From Lysobacteraceae bacterium (lineage in GTDB: Bacteria > Pseudomonadota > Gammaproteobacteria > Xanthomonadales > Xanthomonadaceae), in NCBI GenBank assembly GCA_021299355.1, contig JAJTGG010000003.1, forward strand, positions 1 to 52,095: a DNA stretch of 52,095 nt. The letters run 5' to 3'. Positions 8,012 to 16,991 of the stretch are shown piece after piece. Made by a program: the position numbers and the translations under genes. The notes beneath the pieces are model-generated. The model was given only the letters and a program-made list of their open reading frames with translations, had not been told where the DNA came from and did no database searches. Within the stretch, counting starts at the first letter, position 1; each line of letters opens with the position of its first letter.

Positions 8012-10048
8012 TTACAACTCATCCCAGCCGGCCTTTGGCGCGAATCGTGCCCCGTATTTGCTTTCCAGGGATTTCAGTGTGTTCAGCGCCGCATCACGGC
8101 CGATGGCTTTGATGTATTCGATCGGGCCGCCACGGAACGGAGCGAATCCGGTTCCGAAAATCACACCGGCATCCAGTAGCTCGGCATCGGTGACCACGCA
8201 CTGGTGTAGACAGGATACGGCTTCATTGAGCAAGGCGAAGACCAGTCGGTCCTGCAGGTCGTCCGGCGCGGTGTAATCTTTTGGCAGCTCCGGTTTGAGC
8301 GCCTTGCCGTCGACCCATTTATAAAGACCTTCACCGTCTTTCTTGCCACGCTTGCCGGGCATCACCTGCAGGGCATCGGGCAATGTCTGGCCGTGGAATT
8401 CGGCCATGATTTTGCCGACACTGGCAGCAACATCCAGGCCGACGGTATCGACCAGTTCGATGGGTCCCATCGGCATGCCGAAATCGAGGGCTGCTTTGTC
8501 GATGGCGCGCCCCGGGATGCCTTCCGAAAAGGCCAGAATCGCTTCCTGCATGTAGGGCGCCAGAATCCGGTTGACCAGAAAGCCAGGGGTTCCGGCGACC
8601 GGCACTGGTAGTTTGTCGATGCTTCGGCAGAATGCCGCCAGACGGCGTTCGGTTTCTGCGGCCATGCCACCATGACGGACGATTTCGACCAAGGGCATCA
8701 TCGCCACCGGATTGAAGTAATGCAGCCCAGCAAAACGCGATGGCTGTTCGAGCTTGGCACCGAGCGAATCCAGCGCAATCGAGCTTGTATTGGAAACTAA
8801 AAGAGCGTCAGGCTTCATCTTCGGTTCCAGTGCCGCATACAGGGCCTGCTTTGCTTCCAGATTTTCGAAGATGGCCTCGATGATCAGGTCGGCTTTGGCT
8901 ACGCCATCGCCGGACACATCGGCCTGCAGACGGGCGCGGGCCACGCTGCGTTTGGCATCGTCCTTCACCTTTTTAGAGAACAGGGCATCAGCACGGTCGA
9001 GGGCTGGTTGGATGTACTGCATTTCGCGGTCCTGCAGGGTCACGTCGAATCCACGCAAAGCGCACCAAGCGGCGATATCGCCGCCCATCACACCGGCACC
9101 GACCACGTGCACATGGGCAATGCCATGCTCTTTCCCGCCGAGTGATTTCAGTCGTTCCATCAGGAAGAAAATGCGGGTCAGGTTGCGCGCTGTCGGCCCC
9201 TGTGCCAGCTTGGCCACCGAATAGCCTTCCTGCTTCAGCGCAGCGCGCACCGGCATGCCGCCAGAGCGTCGCCAGGTATCGATCAGGCTGTAAGGTGCGG
9301 GGTAGTGGGCCTTGCGGGCTTTGCGCGCCACTTGTTTGGTCAGTACGCCGGGCAGAATCTGCCGCGCCAGCCAGCTGTTGCTGAGCCACGCTGTCGCTTT
9401 CTGTTTGAACGGGCGATTGACGCCGTGTTCAATGAATTCGACGGCTTTATTCACCATGAGATCCGGCGCGGTCACTGCGTCGACCAGACCGATGGCGCGT
9501 GCCGCTTTGCCCGAAAGTGCGCGACCGGTCAGCATCATGTCGAAGGCCGCCGGGGCGCCAACCAAGCGGGGTAGGCGAACACTGCCGCCCCAGCCCGGAT
9601 AGATGCCAAGTTTGACTTCGGGCAAGCCGATGCGGGTGCTGGCATCATCCGACGCCACGCGTGCGCTGCAAGCCAGACTCAGCTCGGTCCCTCCGCCCAT
9701 GCAGTGGCCGTGGATCAGGGCGACCGTCGGGCAGGGCAGTTCGGCGATGCGTTGGAAGATGTTCTGGCCGTTGCTGATGGCATCCAGTACGGTTCCCTTG
9801 GCATCGAATTCGGCGAATTCGGCGATATCGGCACCGGCGATGAAACCAGTTTTTTTGGTGGAGCGGATGATCAGGCCTTTCGGTGGCGCGAAGGCCATGC
9901 GCTGCAACAGACCGTCGAGCTCATTCAGCACGGCCTGACATAAGGTATTGACGCTGGCGTCCTTGCGTTCAAGACTGAGAATCAGAATGCCGTCCTTGCG
10001 TGCTTCAAGCTGCCAATGCTGCGGGGAAAGACCACTGAACTGATTCAT
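8012..10048 (-). CDS. FadB/FadJ-type multifunctional fatty-acid oxidation enzyme
   Basis: This is the alpha-subunit type enzyme of beta-oxidation. Enoyl-CoA hydratase/isomerase (residues about 1-190) is fused to 3-hydroxyacyl-CoA dehydrogenase (about 310-680). In the hydratase part I see the oxyanion-hole stretch AGADI (71-75), GHCMGGG and the two catalytic glutamates E122 and E144. In the dehydrogenase part, the NAD-binding GAGVMG is at 317-322 and catalytic His443 lies in GLHYFNP. The product has 678 residues from the ATG at 10048; an in-frame ATG at 10108 would add 20 residues lying across the promoter. No thiolase gene is adjacent, so FadB versus FadJ cannot be settled here. Confidence 0.92.
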   Translation of the reverse strand: MNQFSGLSPQHWQLEARKDGILILSLERKDASVNTLCQAVLNELDGLLQRMAFAPPKGLIIRSTKKTGFIAGADIAEFAEFDAKGTVLDAISNGQNIFQRIAELPCPTVALIHGHCMGGGTELSLACSARVASDDASTRIGLPEVKLGIYPGWGGSVRLPRLVGAPAAFDMMLTGRALSGKAARAIGLVDAVTAPDLMVNKAVEFIEHGVNRPFKQKATAWLSNSWLARQILPGVLTKQVARKARKAHYPAPYSLIDTWRRSGGMPVRAALKQEGYSVAKLAQGPTARNLTRIFFLMERLKSLGGKEHGIAHVHVVGAGVMGGDIAAWCALRGFDVTLQDREMQYIQPALDRADALFSKKVKDDAKRSVARARLQADVSGDGVAKADLIIEAIFENLEAKQALYAALEPKMKPDALLVSNTSSIALDSLGAKLEQPSRFAGLHYFNPVAMMPLVEIVRHGGMAAETERRLAAFCRSIDKLPVPVAGTPGFLVNRILAPYMQEAILAFSEGIPGRAIDKAALDFGMPMGPIELVDTVGLDVAASVGKIMAEFHGQTLPDALQVMPGKRGKKDGEGLYKWVDGKALKPELPKDYTAPDDLQDRLVFALLNEAVSCLHQCVVTDAELLDAGVIFGTGFAPFRGGPIEYIKAIGRDAALNTLKSLESKYGARFAPKAGWDEL

Positions 10049-10079
10049 ACATTCGTTTGATTGAAATTGAAGTAAGCTT

Positions 10080-10108
10080 ATCATCACCGTTTTGCGCATA
10101 TTGGTCAA
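10080..10108 (-). promoter_or_regulatory. Candidate sigma-70 promoter for the fadB/fadJ-like gene
   Basis: On the minus strand TTGACC (complement of 10103-10108) and GATGAT (complement of 10080-10085) are separated by exactly 17 bases. The -10 lies about 30 bases before the ATG at 10048. The -35 faces the rpoE promoter only 6 bases away. Confidence 0.5.
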
Positions 10109-10114
10109 TTATCG

Positions 10115-10142
10115 GGAACTTTTAAGGCCCGAAAGCGACAAA
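10115..10142 (+). promoter_or_regulatory. Candidate sigma-E autoregulatory promoter of rpoE
   Basis: GGAACTT (10115-10121) matches the sigma-E -35 consensus. After a spacer of about 15 bases comes GACAAA (10137-10142), a fair match to the TCnAA-type -10. Autoregulated rpoE/algU promoters of this form are established in gammaproteobacteria. The predicted transcript start is about 35 bases before the rpoE ATG. Confidence 0.6.
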
Positions 10143-10184
10143 CCCCGTAGCCATTGGCTGCAACGATATGGAGATCCCGGCCCG

Positions 10185-10775
10185 ATGGGCGAACACGAAA
10201 TCGATACCGAGTTGGTTCAGCGGGCCCAGAAAGGCGACAAGAGCGCCTTCGACCTGCTGGTCCGGAAATACCAGCACCGGATCGCGGCGGTGGTCAGCCG
10301 TTTCGTGCGCAATCCGGCGGAGTGCCAGGATGTGGTTCAGGACAGCTTCATCAAAGCCTACCGGTCCCTGCCGGGTTTCCGCGGCGAAAGCCAGTTCTAT
10401 ACATGGATGTATCGGATTGCAGTTAATACCGCCAAGAACCATCTGGCCAGCCAGAAACGGCGTCCCGGCGCTGACGTCGAACTGGAAGATGCCGAGTTCA
10501 TCGAAGGCGGCATCTACGTGCAGAACAATGACACGCCAGAACATGAACTTTTGCGCGAAGAACTTGCCCAAGTGGTCAGCAAGGCATTGGCGCAGTTGCC
10601 GGAGGAAATCCGGCAGGCCATCACCCTGCGTGAGATGGAGGGGCTTTCCTACGAGGAAATCGCCGAAGTCATGAATTCACCGGTAGGAACCGTGCGTTCC
10701 CGCATTTTCCGTGCACGTGAGGCCATCGATGCCCGCCTGCGCCCCCTTTACGAGTCCCAAAGAGTCCGCCCATGA
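10185..10775 (+). CDS. rpoE: RNA polymerase sigma-E factor (RpoE/AlgU)
   Basis: This ECF sigma factor directs the envelope-stress regulon. The 196-residue product shows sigma region 2 (DLLVRKYQHRIAAVVSRF, then the DVVQDSFIKAYR stretch) and the YTWMYRIAVNTAKNHL segment. Region 4 carries the helix-turn-helix GLSYEEIAEVMNSPVGTVRSRI. The ATG at 10185 gives the standard MGEHEIDTELVQRAQKGD start, with GGAG at 10170-10173 upstream. The longer frame would read through the promoter. It overlaps rseA by 4 bases (ATGA). Activity is presumably set by RseA/RseB next door. Confidence 0.96.
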   Translation: MGEHEIDTELVQRAQKGDKSAFDLLVRKYQHRIAAVVSRFVRNPAECQDVVQDSFIKAYRSLPGFRGESQFYTWMYRIAVNTAKNHLASQKRRPGADVELEDAEFIEGGIYVQNNDTPEHELLREELAQVVSKALAQLPEEIRQAITLREMEGLSYEEIAEVMNSPVGTVRSRIFRAREAIDARLRPLYESQRVRP

Positions 10776-11446
10776 AACCGATCAGCGAAACCGATTTAGA
10801 ACAACTCAGCGCCTACATCGATGGCGAACTGTCGGATAGCGAGCGCCGTTTCTTCCAGAAGCGTCTGGCCAACGATGCTGATTTGCGTGCCGCCTGCGAG
10901 CGCGCCTGGATTGCTTCGTCGGTCCTGAAGTCACAGCCAATGCGGCTGATGCCTGCAGGCAGTGCCGATTCGATCTGCGCGCAATGCCAGCCTGAAAGCA
11001 ACGCTGTGAAAGCGCCTTGGCGTCTGGTGGCTTCTTTCGCGGCACTGGCGCTGGTCGCCGGCCTGGCTTACCAGCTGATGCCGGGTCCCGAGGTCCCGGC
11101 CGCGGGTGATCCGATGATTGCCCAACAGGCCCCCGTCCCATCGCCGGCTCCGAACGCTGCTGAGCTTGCTCCCGCATCGGTGCAGAAAGCAAGTACGAAG
11201 CCGACCGCCACGGCTGCGGTCAAATCTGCTGCGCCATCGGAGCAGATCGCAGCTGTCGATGACCCGACCCGTTTCGAACTGAACGAAGCAACCCGTTCCA
11301 AATCCTGGCCGAAAAGCGATCAGGCCATGGATGACTATCTTGCCCGTCATAATCAGATGACCGGAAGCAATACCGGTAACGATCTCATTTCCTATGCGCA
11401 ACTGCTGTCGGCACCGGAAGCCGATGCCAGCGAGGACGGTCAATGA
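10772..11446 (+). CDS. rseA: Sigma-E anti-sigma factor RseA/MucA
   Basis: RseA is an inner-membrane protein whose cytoplasmic N-terminus sequesters RpoE until regulated proteolysis frees it. The 224-residue product has the N-terminal anti-sigma domain (LSAYIDGELSDSERRFF, about 11-28). One membrane segment lies at about 83-101, followed by an Ala/Pro-rich periplasmic region. Both flanking junctions are 4-base ATGA overlaps, with rpoE before and rseB after, so stoichiometry is probably set by translational coupling. Sequence is divergent beyond the N-terminal domain; context makes the call firm. Confidence 0.9.
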   Translation: MKPISETDLEQLSAYIDGELSDSERRFFQKRLANDADLRAACERAWIASSVLKSQPMRLMPAGSADSICAQCQPESNAVKAPWRLVASFAALALVAGLAYQLMPGPEVPAAGDPMIAQQAPVPSPAPNAAELAPASVQKASTKPTATAAVKSAAPSEQIAAVDDPTRFELNEATRSKSWPKSDQAMDDYLARHNQMTGSNTGNDLISYAQLLSAPEADASEDGQ

Positions 11447-12363
11447 GGCCTCTACGATTTCTGTTAATCCTGCTGATTCTCGCACCGTCCGGTGTGCGTG
11501 CCGAAGAGGACGGCGGCTGGCTGGATTCGGGGAAAAAGTGGGTTCAGCAGCTCTGGCGCGATGACTCCGAGGCTTGGCTTGGCCGTATCAATGCCGCAGT
11601 TGCCAACCATAATTACAAAGGCGTTCTGGTGCTGGTGCAAGGCGCTGAAATCAACACGCTGGCGGTTGAACACCGCATGGACAACGGGGTAGAAAGCCTG
11701 CGTATGCGGACTCTGTCGGGCTCTCCAAGGGAGCTGGTGAAAAAGGGTGGTCGAATCCAGAGCAACAGTCTCGGCGGTTCCCTGCAGTCATTTCCCGCCG
11801 CCGCCACCGGACAAATCACCTTCAGCCATTTTGCCAATGCTGCCGGAAACAAGTCCTACAAAGTCCGTCTTTCTGAAAAAGCCCGCGTGGCCGGCCGCGC
11901 GACCCAAGTGATCGATATTCTTGCCGAGGATCTCTGGCGTTATAGCTATCGTCTGTGGTTGGATACGGAAAGCGGATTGCCGTTGAAAGTGGTGACGCTC
12001 GACGAACGTGGGTATGCCTTAGAGCAGTTCGTGTTCACCCAAATAGACATTACGCCGGCAGCCGGAAAAGCCAAGCCCGCAAAAGCCCCGCAGAACCGTG
12101 AACTGAAGTCGCCGTTCAAGGAGGTCAAGGGGTTTCGTGTCATTGCCAGTGAAAGCCGGGCCGGTTCCACCCACTATCTATTCAGCGACGGTCTGGCCAG
12201 TATTTCACTGTATGTGGAGCCGTCGAAACAGAAGGAAAAAGCCCAAATGCGCCGGGATGGCGTCAACGGTCTGATGCTGGGCGATGGCTCCATCCGTTAT
12301 GTCGCCATGGGCAAGGTGCCGGTCGCCACCCTTGAAAAAATCCTGGCACAGACCCAGCGTTGA
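11443..12363 (+). CDS. rseB: Periplasmic sigma-E regulator RseB/MucB
   Basis: RseB binds the periplasmic part of RseA and protects it from DegS-type cleavage; mislocalised lipoproteins or LPS relieve it. The 306-residue product has a Sec signal peptide (cleavage about Ala20 in GVRA|EE) and the LolA-like N-terminal domain containing YKGVLVLVQG. A second C-terminal domain (FRVIAS to the end) carries a YVAMGKVP stretch typical of MucB/RseB. It overlaps rseA by 4 bases and is 31 bases ahead of mucD. Confidence 0.93.
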   Translation: MRPLRFLLILLILAPSGVRAEEDGGWLDSGKKWVQQLWRDDSEAWLGRINAAVANHNYKGVLVLVQGAEINTLAVEHRMDNGVESLRMRTLSGSPRELVKKGGRIQSNSLGGSLQSFPAAATGQITFSHFANAAGNKSYKVRLSEKARVAGRATQVIDILAEDLWRYSYRLWLDTESGLPLKVVTLDERGYALEQFVFTQIDITPAAGKAKPAKAPQNRELKSPFKEVKGFRVIASESRAGSTHYLFSDGLASISLYVEPSKQKEKAQMRRDGVNGLMLGDGSIRYVAMGKVPVATLEKILAQTQR

Positions 12364-12394
12364 ATCCGTTCCACTTTTTATCATCGAGGTAGCC

Positions 12395-13882
12395 ATGAAA
12401 GCAATCACACCCGTTTCCCGTTTTCTACTGGGATTCTTCAGTTGCGCCGTGTTGGTCGCCTGTTGGCAGCAGGCTCAGCAGCCGGTTCAGGCACAAAGTG
12501 CATCGACAGCCAACGCCGCGCCTTTGGTCGCGCTCCCGGATTTCAGCGCGTTGGTTGAACGCACGACGCCGGCCGTGGTCAGCATTGAAGCCAGCAGTGA
12601 GCGTGGCTCGGCTTCGGGACAGCAATCCGTCACTCCGGGCTCCGAAGACGAACAGATGCAGGAGTTTTTCAGACGCTTCTTCGGGCAGCCGATGCCGGGC
12701 CAACCCGGCCCGCAGGGGCCGCGCGGCGGCCGATCATTTGGTTCGGGATTCATCATTTCTTCCGACGGCTTCGTACTCACCAATCATCATGTCATCGAGG
12801 GCATGGACAAGCTGGTGGTGCACCTGGCCGACCGTCGCCAATTGCCGGCCAAGCTGGTCGGGTCCGATCCCTCGACCGACGTCGCCGTGCTTAAGATCGA
12901 GGGCAAAGGCCTGTCCACTCTGGCCATCGGCGATTCCGATGCGGTCAAGCCTGGACAATGGGTGGTGGCCATCGGCTCGCCGTTCGGGTTCGATTATTCG
13001 GTCACGGCCGGCATCGTCAGTGCCCTCGGCCGGCCAAGCGTCGATGGCAGCCAGCGCTACGTTCCGTTCATCCAGACCGATGTCGCAATCAATCGCGGCA
13101 ACTCCGGCGGGCCGCTACTGAATACCCGTGGCCAGGTGGTAGGCATCAACTCGCAGATTTTCAGCAATTCCGGCGGCTACATGGGCGTCAGCTTCGCGAT
13201 ACCGATTCGAACCGCCATGAATGCCGTCGAACAGATCAAGGCCACCGGTAGCGTCCGCCGCGGCCAGCTTGGTGTGCAGGTCCGTGATCTGCAGCCGGAA
13301 GAATTGACCGATCTCGGTCTGAAAGCTGCAGAGGGCGCCTTTGTCGCCAGCGTGCAGAACGGTAGTGCTGCCGCCAAGGCCGGGATCCAGCCCGGCGATG
13401 TCATTACCGGATTCAACGGTAGTGCCATCGTCAAGTCCTCGGATCTTCCGCCCATGGTCGGTGCCCTGCAGCCGGGGGTGAAATCCAAGGTGAGCATCCT
13501 GCGCAACGGCCGTACGCTGGACATTCCGGTGGTGCTTTCGGTGCTTGACGAATCAGCCGGCAATACACGGAATCCGGGAACGCCGAACCAGGCTCCGGCC
13601 AATCCTTCCAAGCTCGGATTCAGCGTCGAGGAGGTCAGTTCGGCCACCCGTAGCCGTCTTGGCTTGGCTAGTGGCGGCGTCCAAATCGCCAGAATCAGCC
13701 AGCCGATGCTCGGTCAACTTGGCATTGCCAGGGGTGATGTTGTGCTCGAGGTCGGCCGGACCCCAGTGGCTTCGGTCGCGGCTTTCGAGAAAGCGGTTGC
13801 GGCCTTGAAATCCGGCGATCGCGTGCGTCTGCTGATCCGTAATGCCGACAGCACCGCCATCCACATCCTCGGCGTGCCGTAA
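12395..13882 (+). CDS. mucD: DegP/MucD-family periplasmic serine protease, possibly a lipoprotein
   Basis: MucD/DegP (Do family) degrades misfolded envelope proteins and dampens sigma-E signalling. The 495-residue product has a trypsin-like domain with catalytic His132 (TNHHV), Asp162 (STDVAV) and Ser237 (GNSGGP), followed by two PDZ domains (about 300-385 and 415-490). The ATG at 12395 has GAGG 6 bases upstream; the longer frame reads back into rseB. The signal segment contains LVAC with Cys23, a lipobox, so the protein may be lipid-anchored rather than soluble. A Gly/Pro-rich linker precedes the protease domain. Confidence 0.94.
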   Translation: MKAITPVSRFLLGFFSCAVLVACWQQAQQPVQAQSASTANAAPLVALPDFSALVERTTPAVVSIEASSERGSASGQQSVTPGSEDEQMQEFFRRFFGQPMPGQPGPQGPRGGRSFGSGFIISSDGFVLTNHHVIEGMDKLVVHLADRRQLPAKLVGSDPSTDVAVLKIEGKGLSTLAIGDSDAVKPGQWVVAIGSPFGFDYSVTAGIVSALGRPSVDGSQRYVPFIQTDVAINRGNSGGPLLNTRGQVVGINSQIFSNSGGYMGVSFAIPIRTAMNAVEQIKATGSVRRGQLGVQVRDLQPEELTDLGLKAAEGAFVASVQNGSAAAKAGIQPGDVITGFNGSAIVKSSDLPPMVGALQPGVKSKVSILRNGRTLDIPVVLSVLDESAGNTRNPGTPNQAPANPSKLGFSVEEVSSATRSRLGLASGGVQIARISQPMLGQLGIARGDVVLEVGRTPVASVAAFEKAVAALKSGDRVRLLIRNADSTAIHILGVP

Positions 13883-13927
13883 GAAATTGATTCTGGGGCG
13901 GAAAACCGCCTCGGAAGCGGTGGCTTA

Positions 13928-13936
13928 TGCGATAAT
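13928..13936 (+). promoter_or_regulatory. Extended -10 promoter for lepA
   Basis: TGCGATAAT is a TGn-extended -10, 29 bases before the lepA ATG. There is no good -35, as expected for extended -10 promoters. A GGCGG-AAAA-CCGCC hairpin (13897-13910) without a T-run sits just upstream. Confidence 0.45.
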
Positions 13937-13965
13937 GTTGGGCTAAGTTTTCCGAAAGCGACCCC

Positions 13966-15759
13966 ATGCAGCATATCCGCAATTTCTCCATCATCGCGCA
14001 CGTGGATCACGGCAAGTCGACCCTGGCCGACCGCATCATCCAGCTCTGCGGCGGCCTCGAGGCGCGTGAAATGGAAGCCCAGGTGCTCGATTCCAATCCA
14101 ATCGAGCGTGAACGCGGCATCACCATCAAGGCGCAGTCGGTGTCTCTGCCTTACACCGCGGATGACGGTGTGACCTACCAGCTCAATTTCATCGATACCC
14201 CGGGCCACGTGGATTTCAGCTATGAGGTGTCGCGCTCGCTGGCCGCCTGCGAAGGCGCCTTGCTGGTCGTGGATGCCGCGCAGGGCGTGGAAGCGCAGTC
14301 GGTCGCGAACTGCTATACCGCGGTCGAGCAGGGTCTGGAAGTGGTTCCGGTTTTGAACAAAATCGATCTGCCGACTGCCGATGTCGACCGTGTCAAGGCC
14401 GAAATCGAGGCGGTCATCGGCATCGATGCCGAGGAGGCGGTCGCCATCTCTGCGAAGACCGGGCTGAATGTGCGCGCTGTTCTGGAAGCCATTGTGGCCC
14501 GCATTCCGCCGCCGAAATCGGTCGATACCGGTCATCTGCAGGCACTGATCATCGATTCCTGGTTCGACAACTATCTCGGCGTAGTCTCGCTGGTGCGGGT
14601 GGTGCAGGGCGAAATCAAGCCGGGCGACAAGATCCTGGTGATGTCGACCGGTCGCGTGCATCAGGTCGACGAAGTCGGCGTGTTTACCCCGAAGCGCAAG
14701 GTACTGGGCAAGCTCTCGGCCGGTGAAGTAGGCTGGATGAACGCCTCGATCAAGGACGTTCATGGTGCGCCGGTCGGCGATACCCTGACCCTGGCCGGAA
14801 ATCCGGCGAAGGCACCCTTGCCAGGCTTCCAGACCATGCAGTCGCGCGTGTTCGCCGGCCTGTTTCCGGTCGATGCCGAGGATTACCCGGCGCTGCGCGA
14901 GGCGCTCGACAAACTCAAGCTCAACGACGCCGCGCTCAATTTCGAACCGGAAAGTTCGGAAGCGATGGGTTTCGGCTTCCGCTGCGGCTTTCTGGGCATG
15001 CTGCACATGGAAATCGTGCAGGAGCGTCTGGAGCGCGAATACGACCTCAACCTGATCTCGACCGCACCGACCGTGGTTTACGAAGTGCTGCTCACCGATG
15101 GCAGCATCCTGCCGCTCGACAATCCGGCCAAACTGCCGCCGGTCAACAAAATCGAGGAAATCCGCGAGCCGGTGATTCTTGCCACCATCCTGACGCCACC
15201 CGACTATGTCGGCAACGTCATCACCCTGTGTGAAGAAAAGCGCGGATCCCAGCAGGGCATGAATTACATGGGCAGTCAGGTCCAGATCACCTATGAACTG
15301 CCCATGGCCGAGGTGGTGACCGATTTCTTCGACCGTCTGAAGTCGGTGTCGCGCGGCTATGCCTCGCTCGACTACCATTTCCTGCGCTTCGATGCCGGTC
15401 CGTTCGTGCGGGTCGACGTGCTGATCAATGGCGACCGCGTCGACGCCATGTCGATGATCCTGCACCGCGCCCATGCCGACCGCCGGGGCAGGGATCTGTG
15501 CGAGAAAATGCGCGAACTGATTCCCCGCCAGATGTTCGATGTCGCCATCCAGGCCGCGGTCGGATCCCAGATCATTTCCCGTTCGACGGTCAAGGCCATG
15601 CGCAAGAACGTGCTGGCCAAATGCTACGGCGGCGACGCCACCCGCAAGAAGAAGCTGCTCGAAAAACAGAAGGAAGGCAAGAAGCGGATGAAGCAGTTCG
15701 GCCGCGTCGAAATTCCGCAAGAAGCGTTCATGGCCGTGCTGTCGGTCGACAACAAATAA
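13966..15759 (+). CDS. lepA: Elongation factor 4 (LepA)
   Basis: LepA/EF4 is a ribosome-dependent GTPase related to EF-G that acts in translation initiation and under stress. The 597-residue product has G1 AHVDHGKST (11-19), the DTPGHVD G3 motif and NKID at G4. It then shows the LepA-specific layout ending in a basic C-terminal domain ([16 protein letters not shown]). Length matches the family (about 600). It opens the lepA-lepB-DUF4845-rnc-era-recO run; the AAGGA of its last codons and stop serves as the ribosome-binding site of lepB. Confidence 0.97.
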   Translation: MQHIRNFSIIAHVDHGKSTLADRIIQLCGGLEAREMEAQVLDSNPIERERGITIKAQSVSLPYTADDGVTYQLNFIDTPGHVDFSYEVSRSLAACEGALLVVDAAQGVEAQSVANCYTAVEQGLEVVPVLNKIDLPTADVDRVKAEIEAVIGIDAEEAVAISAKTGLNVRAVLEAIVARIPPPKSVDTGHLQALIIDSWFDNYLGVVSLVRVVQGEIKPGDKILVMSTGRVHQVDEVGVFTPKRKVLGKLSAGEVGWMNASIKDVHGAPVGDTLTLAGNPAKAPLPGFQTMQSRVFAGLFPVDAEDYPALREALDKLKLNDAALNFEPESSEAMGFGFRCGFLGMLHMEIVQERLEREYDLNLISTAPTVVYEVLLTDGSILPLDNPAKLPPVNKIEEIREPVILATILTPPDYVGNVITLCEEKRGSQQGMNYMGSQVQITYELPMAEVVTDFFDRLKSVSRGYASLDYHFLRFDAGPFVRVDVLINGDRVDAMSMILHRAHADRRGRDLCEKMRELIPRQMFDVAIQAAVGSQIISRSTVKAMRKNVLAKCYGGDATRKKKLLEKQKEGKKRMKQFGRVEIPQEAFMAVLSVDNK

Positions 15760-15768
15760 GGATTGCCC

Positions 15769-16590
15769 GTGAAAATCGATTTTGCCCTGATCCTCACCCT
15801 GCTGGCCTTGTTCACCGGTCTGATCTGGCTCGCCGATAAATTCGTTTTCGAGAAACGGCGCTTGGCCGCCGATGCCGCTGCCGCCGACCCGGTACTTGTC
15901 GAGTACGCCAAATCCCTGTTTCCAGTCATTTTCCTGGTGCTGATGCTGCGCTCGTTCCTGGCGGAACCGTTCCGCATTCCCTCCGGTTCGATGATGCCCA
16001 ATCTGCTGATCGGTGATTTCATTTTGGTCAACAAATTCAATTACGGCATCCGGCTGCCGGTGCTCAACACGAAAATCGTCGAGGTCGGTGCGCCGGAGCG
16101 CGGCGATGTGTTCGTGTTCCGTTATCCGGGATCGAAAGAGCTGGGCAAGGATGATCCCGCCGCAGGCACCGATTACATCAAGCGCGTCATCGGGCTTCCG
16201 GGCGATACCATCAGCGTCGAGGAGAACCGCGTTTCCGTCAACGGCGTGCCGTTCGGCTATGCCGAGGCGGGTGTGTACGTCGGTAAGGGCGTATCCAGCG
16301 AGATGACCGGTTCGCGCATCTACAGCGAAAGTCTGCCGGGCAAGTCACACGCCATGCTGGAAATGGACGGGGTACCCTTGGGCTACCGCAATAACGGCAC
16401 CTGGATGGTTCCTCAGGGCCACTATTTCGCCATGGGCGATAACCGGGACCGCAGTGCCGATAGCCGGGAATGGGGGTTCGTGCCGGAACAGAACGTAGTT
16501 GGAAAGGCAATGGTAATATGGTTAAACTGCTCGGGCTGGTTCTGTACCGACAGTTTCGAGCCGTCTCGCATCGGCACCAAAATCGACTAA
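15769..16590 (+). CDS. lepB: Signal peptidase I
   Basis: This enzyme cleaves Sec and Tat signal peptides at the periplasmic face of the inner membrane. The 273-residue product has two N-terminal membrane segments (about 4-22 and 50-66). The Ser/Lys dyad is Ser74 in PSGSMMP and Lys138 in DYIKRVIGLPGD, and GDNRDRSADSR lies near the end. I choose GTG at 15769 because AAGGA at 15758-15762 is 6 bases upstream; a TTG at 15763 would overlap that site. It has the operon position next to lepA seen across proteobacteria. Confidence 0.95.
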   Translation: MKIDFALILTLLALFTGLIWLADKFVFEKRRLAADAAAADPVLVEYAKSLFPVIFLVLMLRSFLAEPFRIPSGSMMPNLLIGDFILVNKFNYGIRLPVLNTKIVEVGAPERGDVFVFRYPGSKELGKDDPAAGTDYIKRVIGLPGDTISVEENRVSVNGVPFGYAEAGVYVGKGVSSEMTGSRIYSESLPGKSHAMLEMDGVPLGYRNNGTWMVPQGHYFAMGDNRDRSADSREWGFVPEQNVVGKAMVIWLNCSGWFCTDSFEPSRIGTKID

Positions 16591-16600
16591 GGGGGTCACC

Positions 16601-16987
16601 ATGAAACGCAACCAGAAAGGCATTACCCTGCTCAGTTTCCTTTTCGTTCTCGCGCTGGCCGGACTCTTCGGATTCCTGTTCATGCGTCTTTTCCCGGTGT
16701 ATACCGAGTATTTCAGTGCCGTCAATGACATCAAGGCCGTGACCCAGGCCACCGGAGCCGATAAACAGGCGTTGCCGCAACTCAAGGACAGTCTGTACCG
16801 GCGGTTCCAGATCAGCTATGTCGATAGTGTCAACCTAGATAAACATATCAAGTTGCGTACCGAAAAAGAAGGTGGCAAGATGCTTGACCTCAATTACGAA
16901 GTGCGCAAGCCGCTGATATACAACCTCGACTTCGTCGCCAAGTTCGAGCGCAGCTTCCCGGTGACCGGCCGGCCCGACGCGGAGTGA
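16601..16987 (+). CDS. DUF4845 membrane protein
   Basis: The 128-residue product matches the DUF4845 family found between lepB and rnc in many gamma- and betaproteobacteria; its function is not established. It has a short basic N-terminus (MKRNQKG), then a hydrophobic segment (about 8-30) and a soluble alpha/beta tail that is probably periplasmic. The N-terminus resembles a type IV prepilin cleavage site (G7 followed by ITLLSF) but lacks the Glu at +5. The gene is 10 bases after lepB and 4 bases before the rnc start, so it is surely in the same operon. Confidence 0.85.
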   Translation: MKRNQKGITLLSFLFVLALAGLFGFLFMRLFPVYTEYFSAVNDIKAVTQATGADKQALPQLKDSLYRRFQISYVDSVNLDKHIKLRTEKEGGKMLDLNYEVRKPLIYNLDFVAKFERSFPVTGRPDAE

Positions 16988-16991
16988 TGCT

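Noticed and set aside
13897-13910. GGCGG-AAAA-CCGCC hairpin after mucD as a terminator
   Set aside because: No T-run follows; it may slow polymerase but is not a standard intrinsic terminator.
13714-15720. 668-codon open frame on the minus strand opposite lepA
   Set aside because: It lies entirely antisense to a strongly conserved gene and has no family motifs. Long antisense frames are common in GC-rich DNA with biased third positions.
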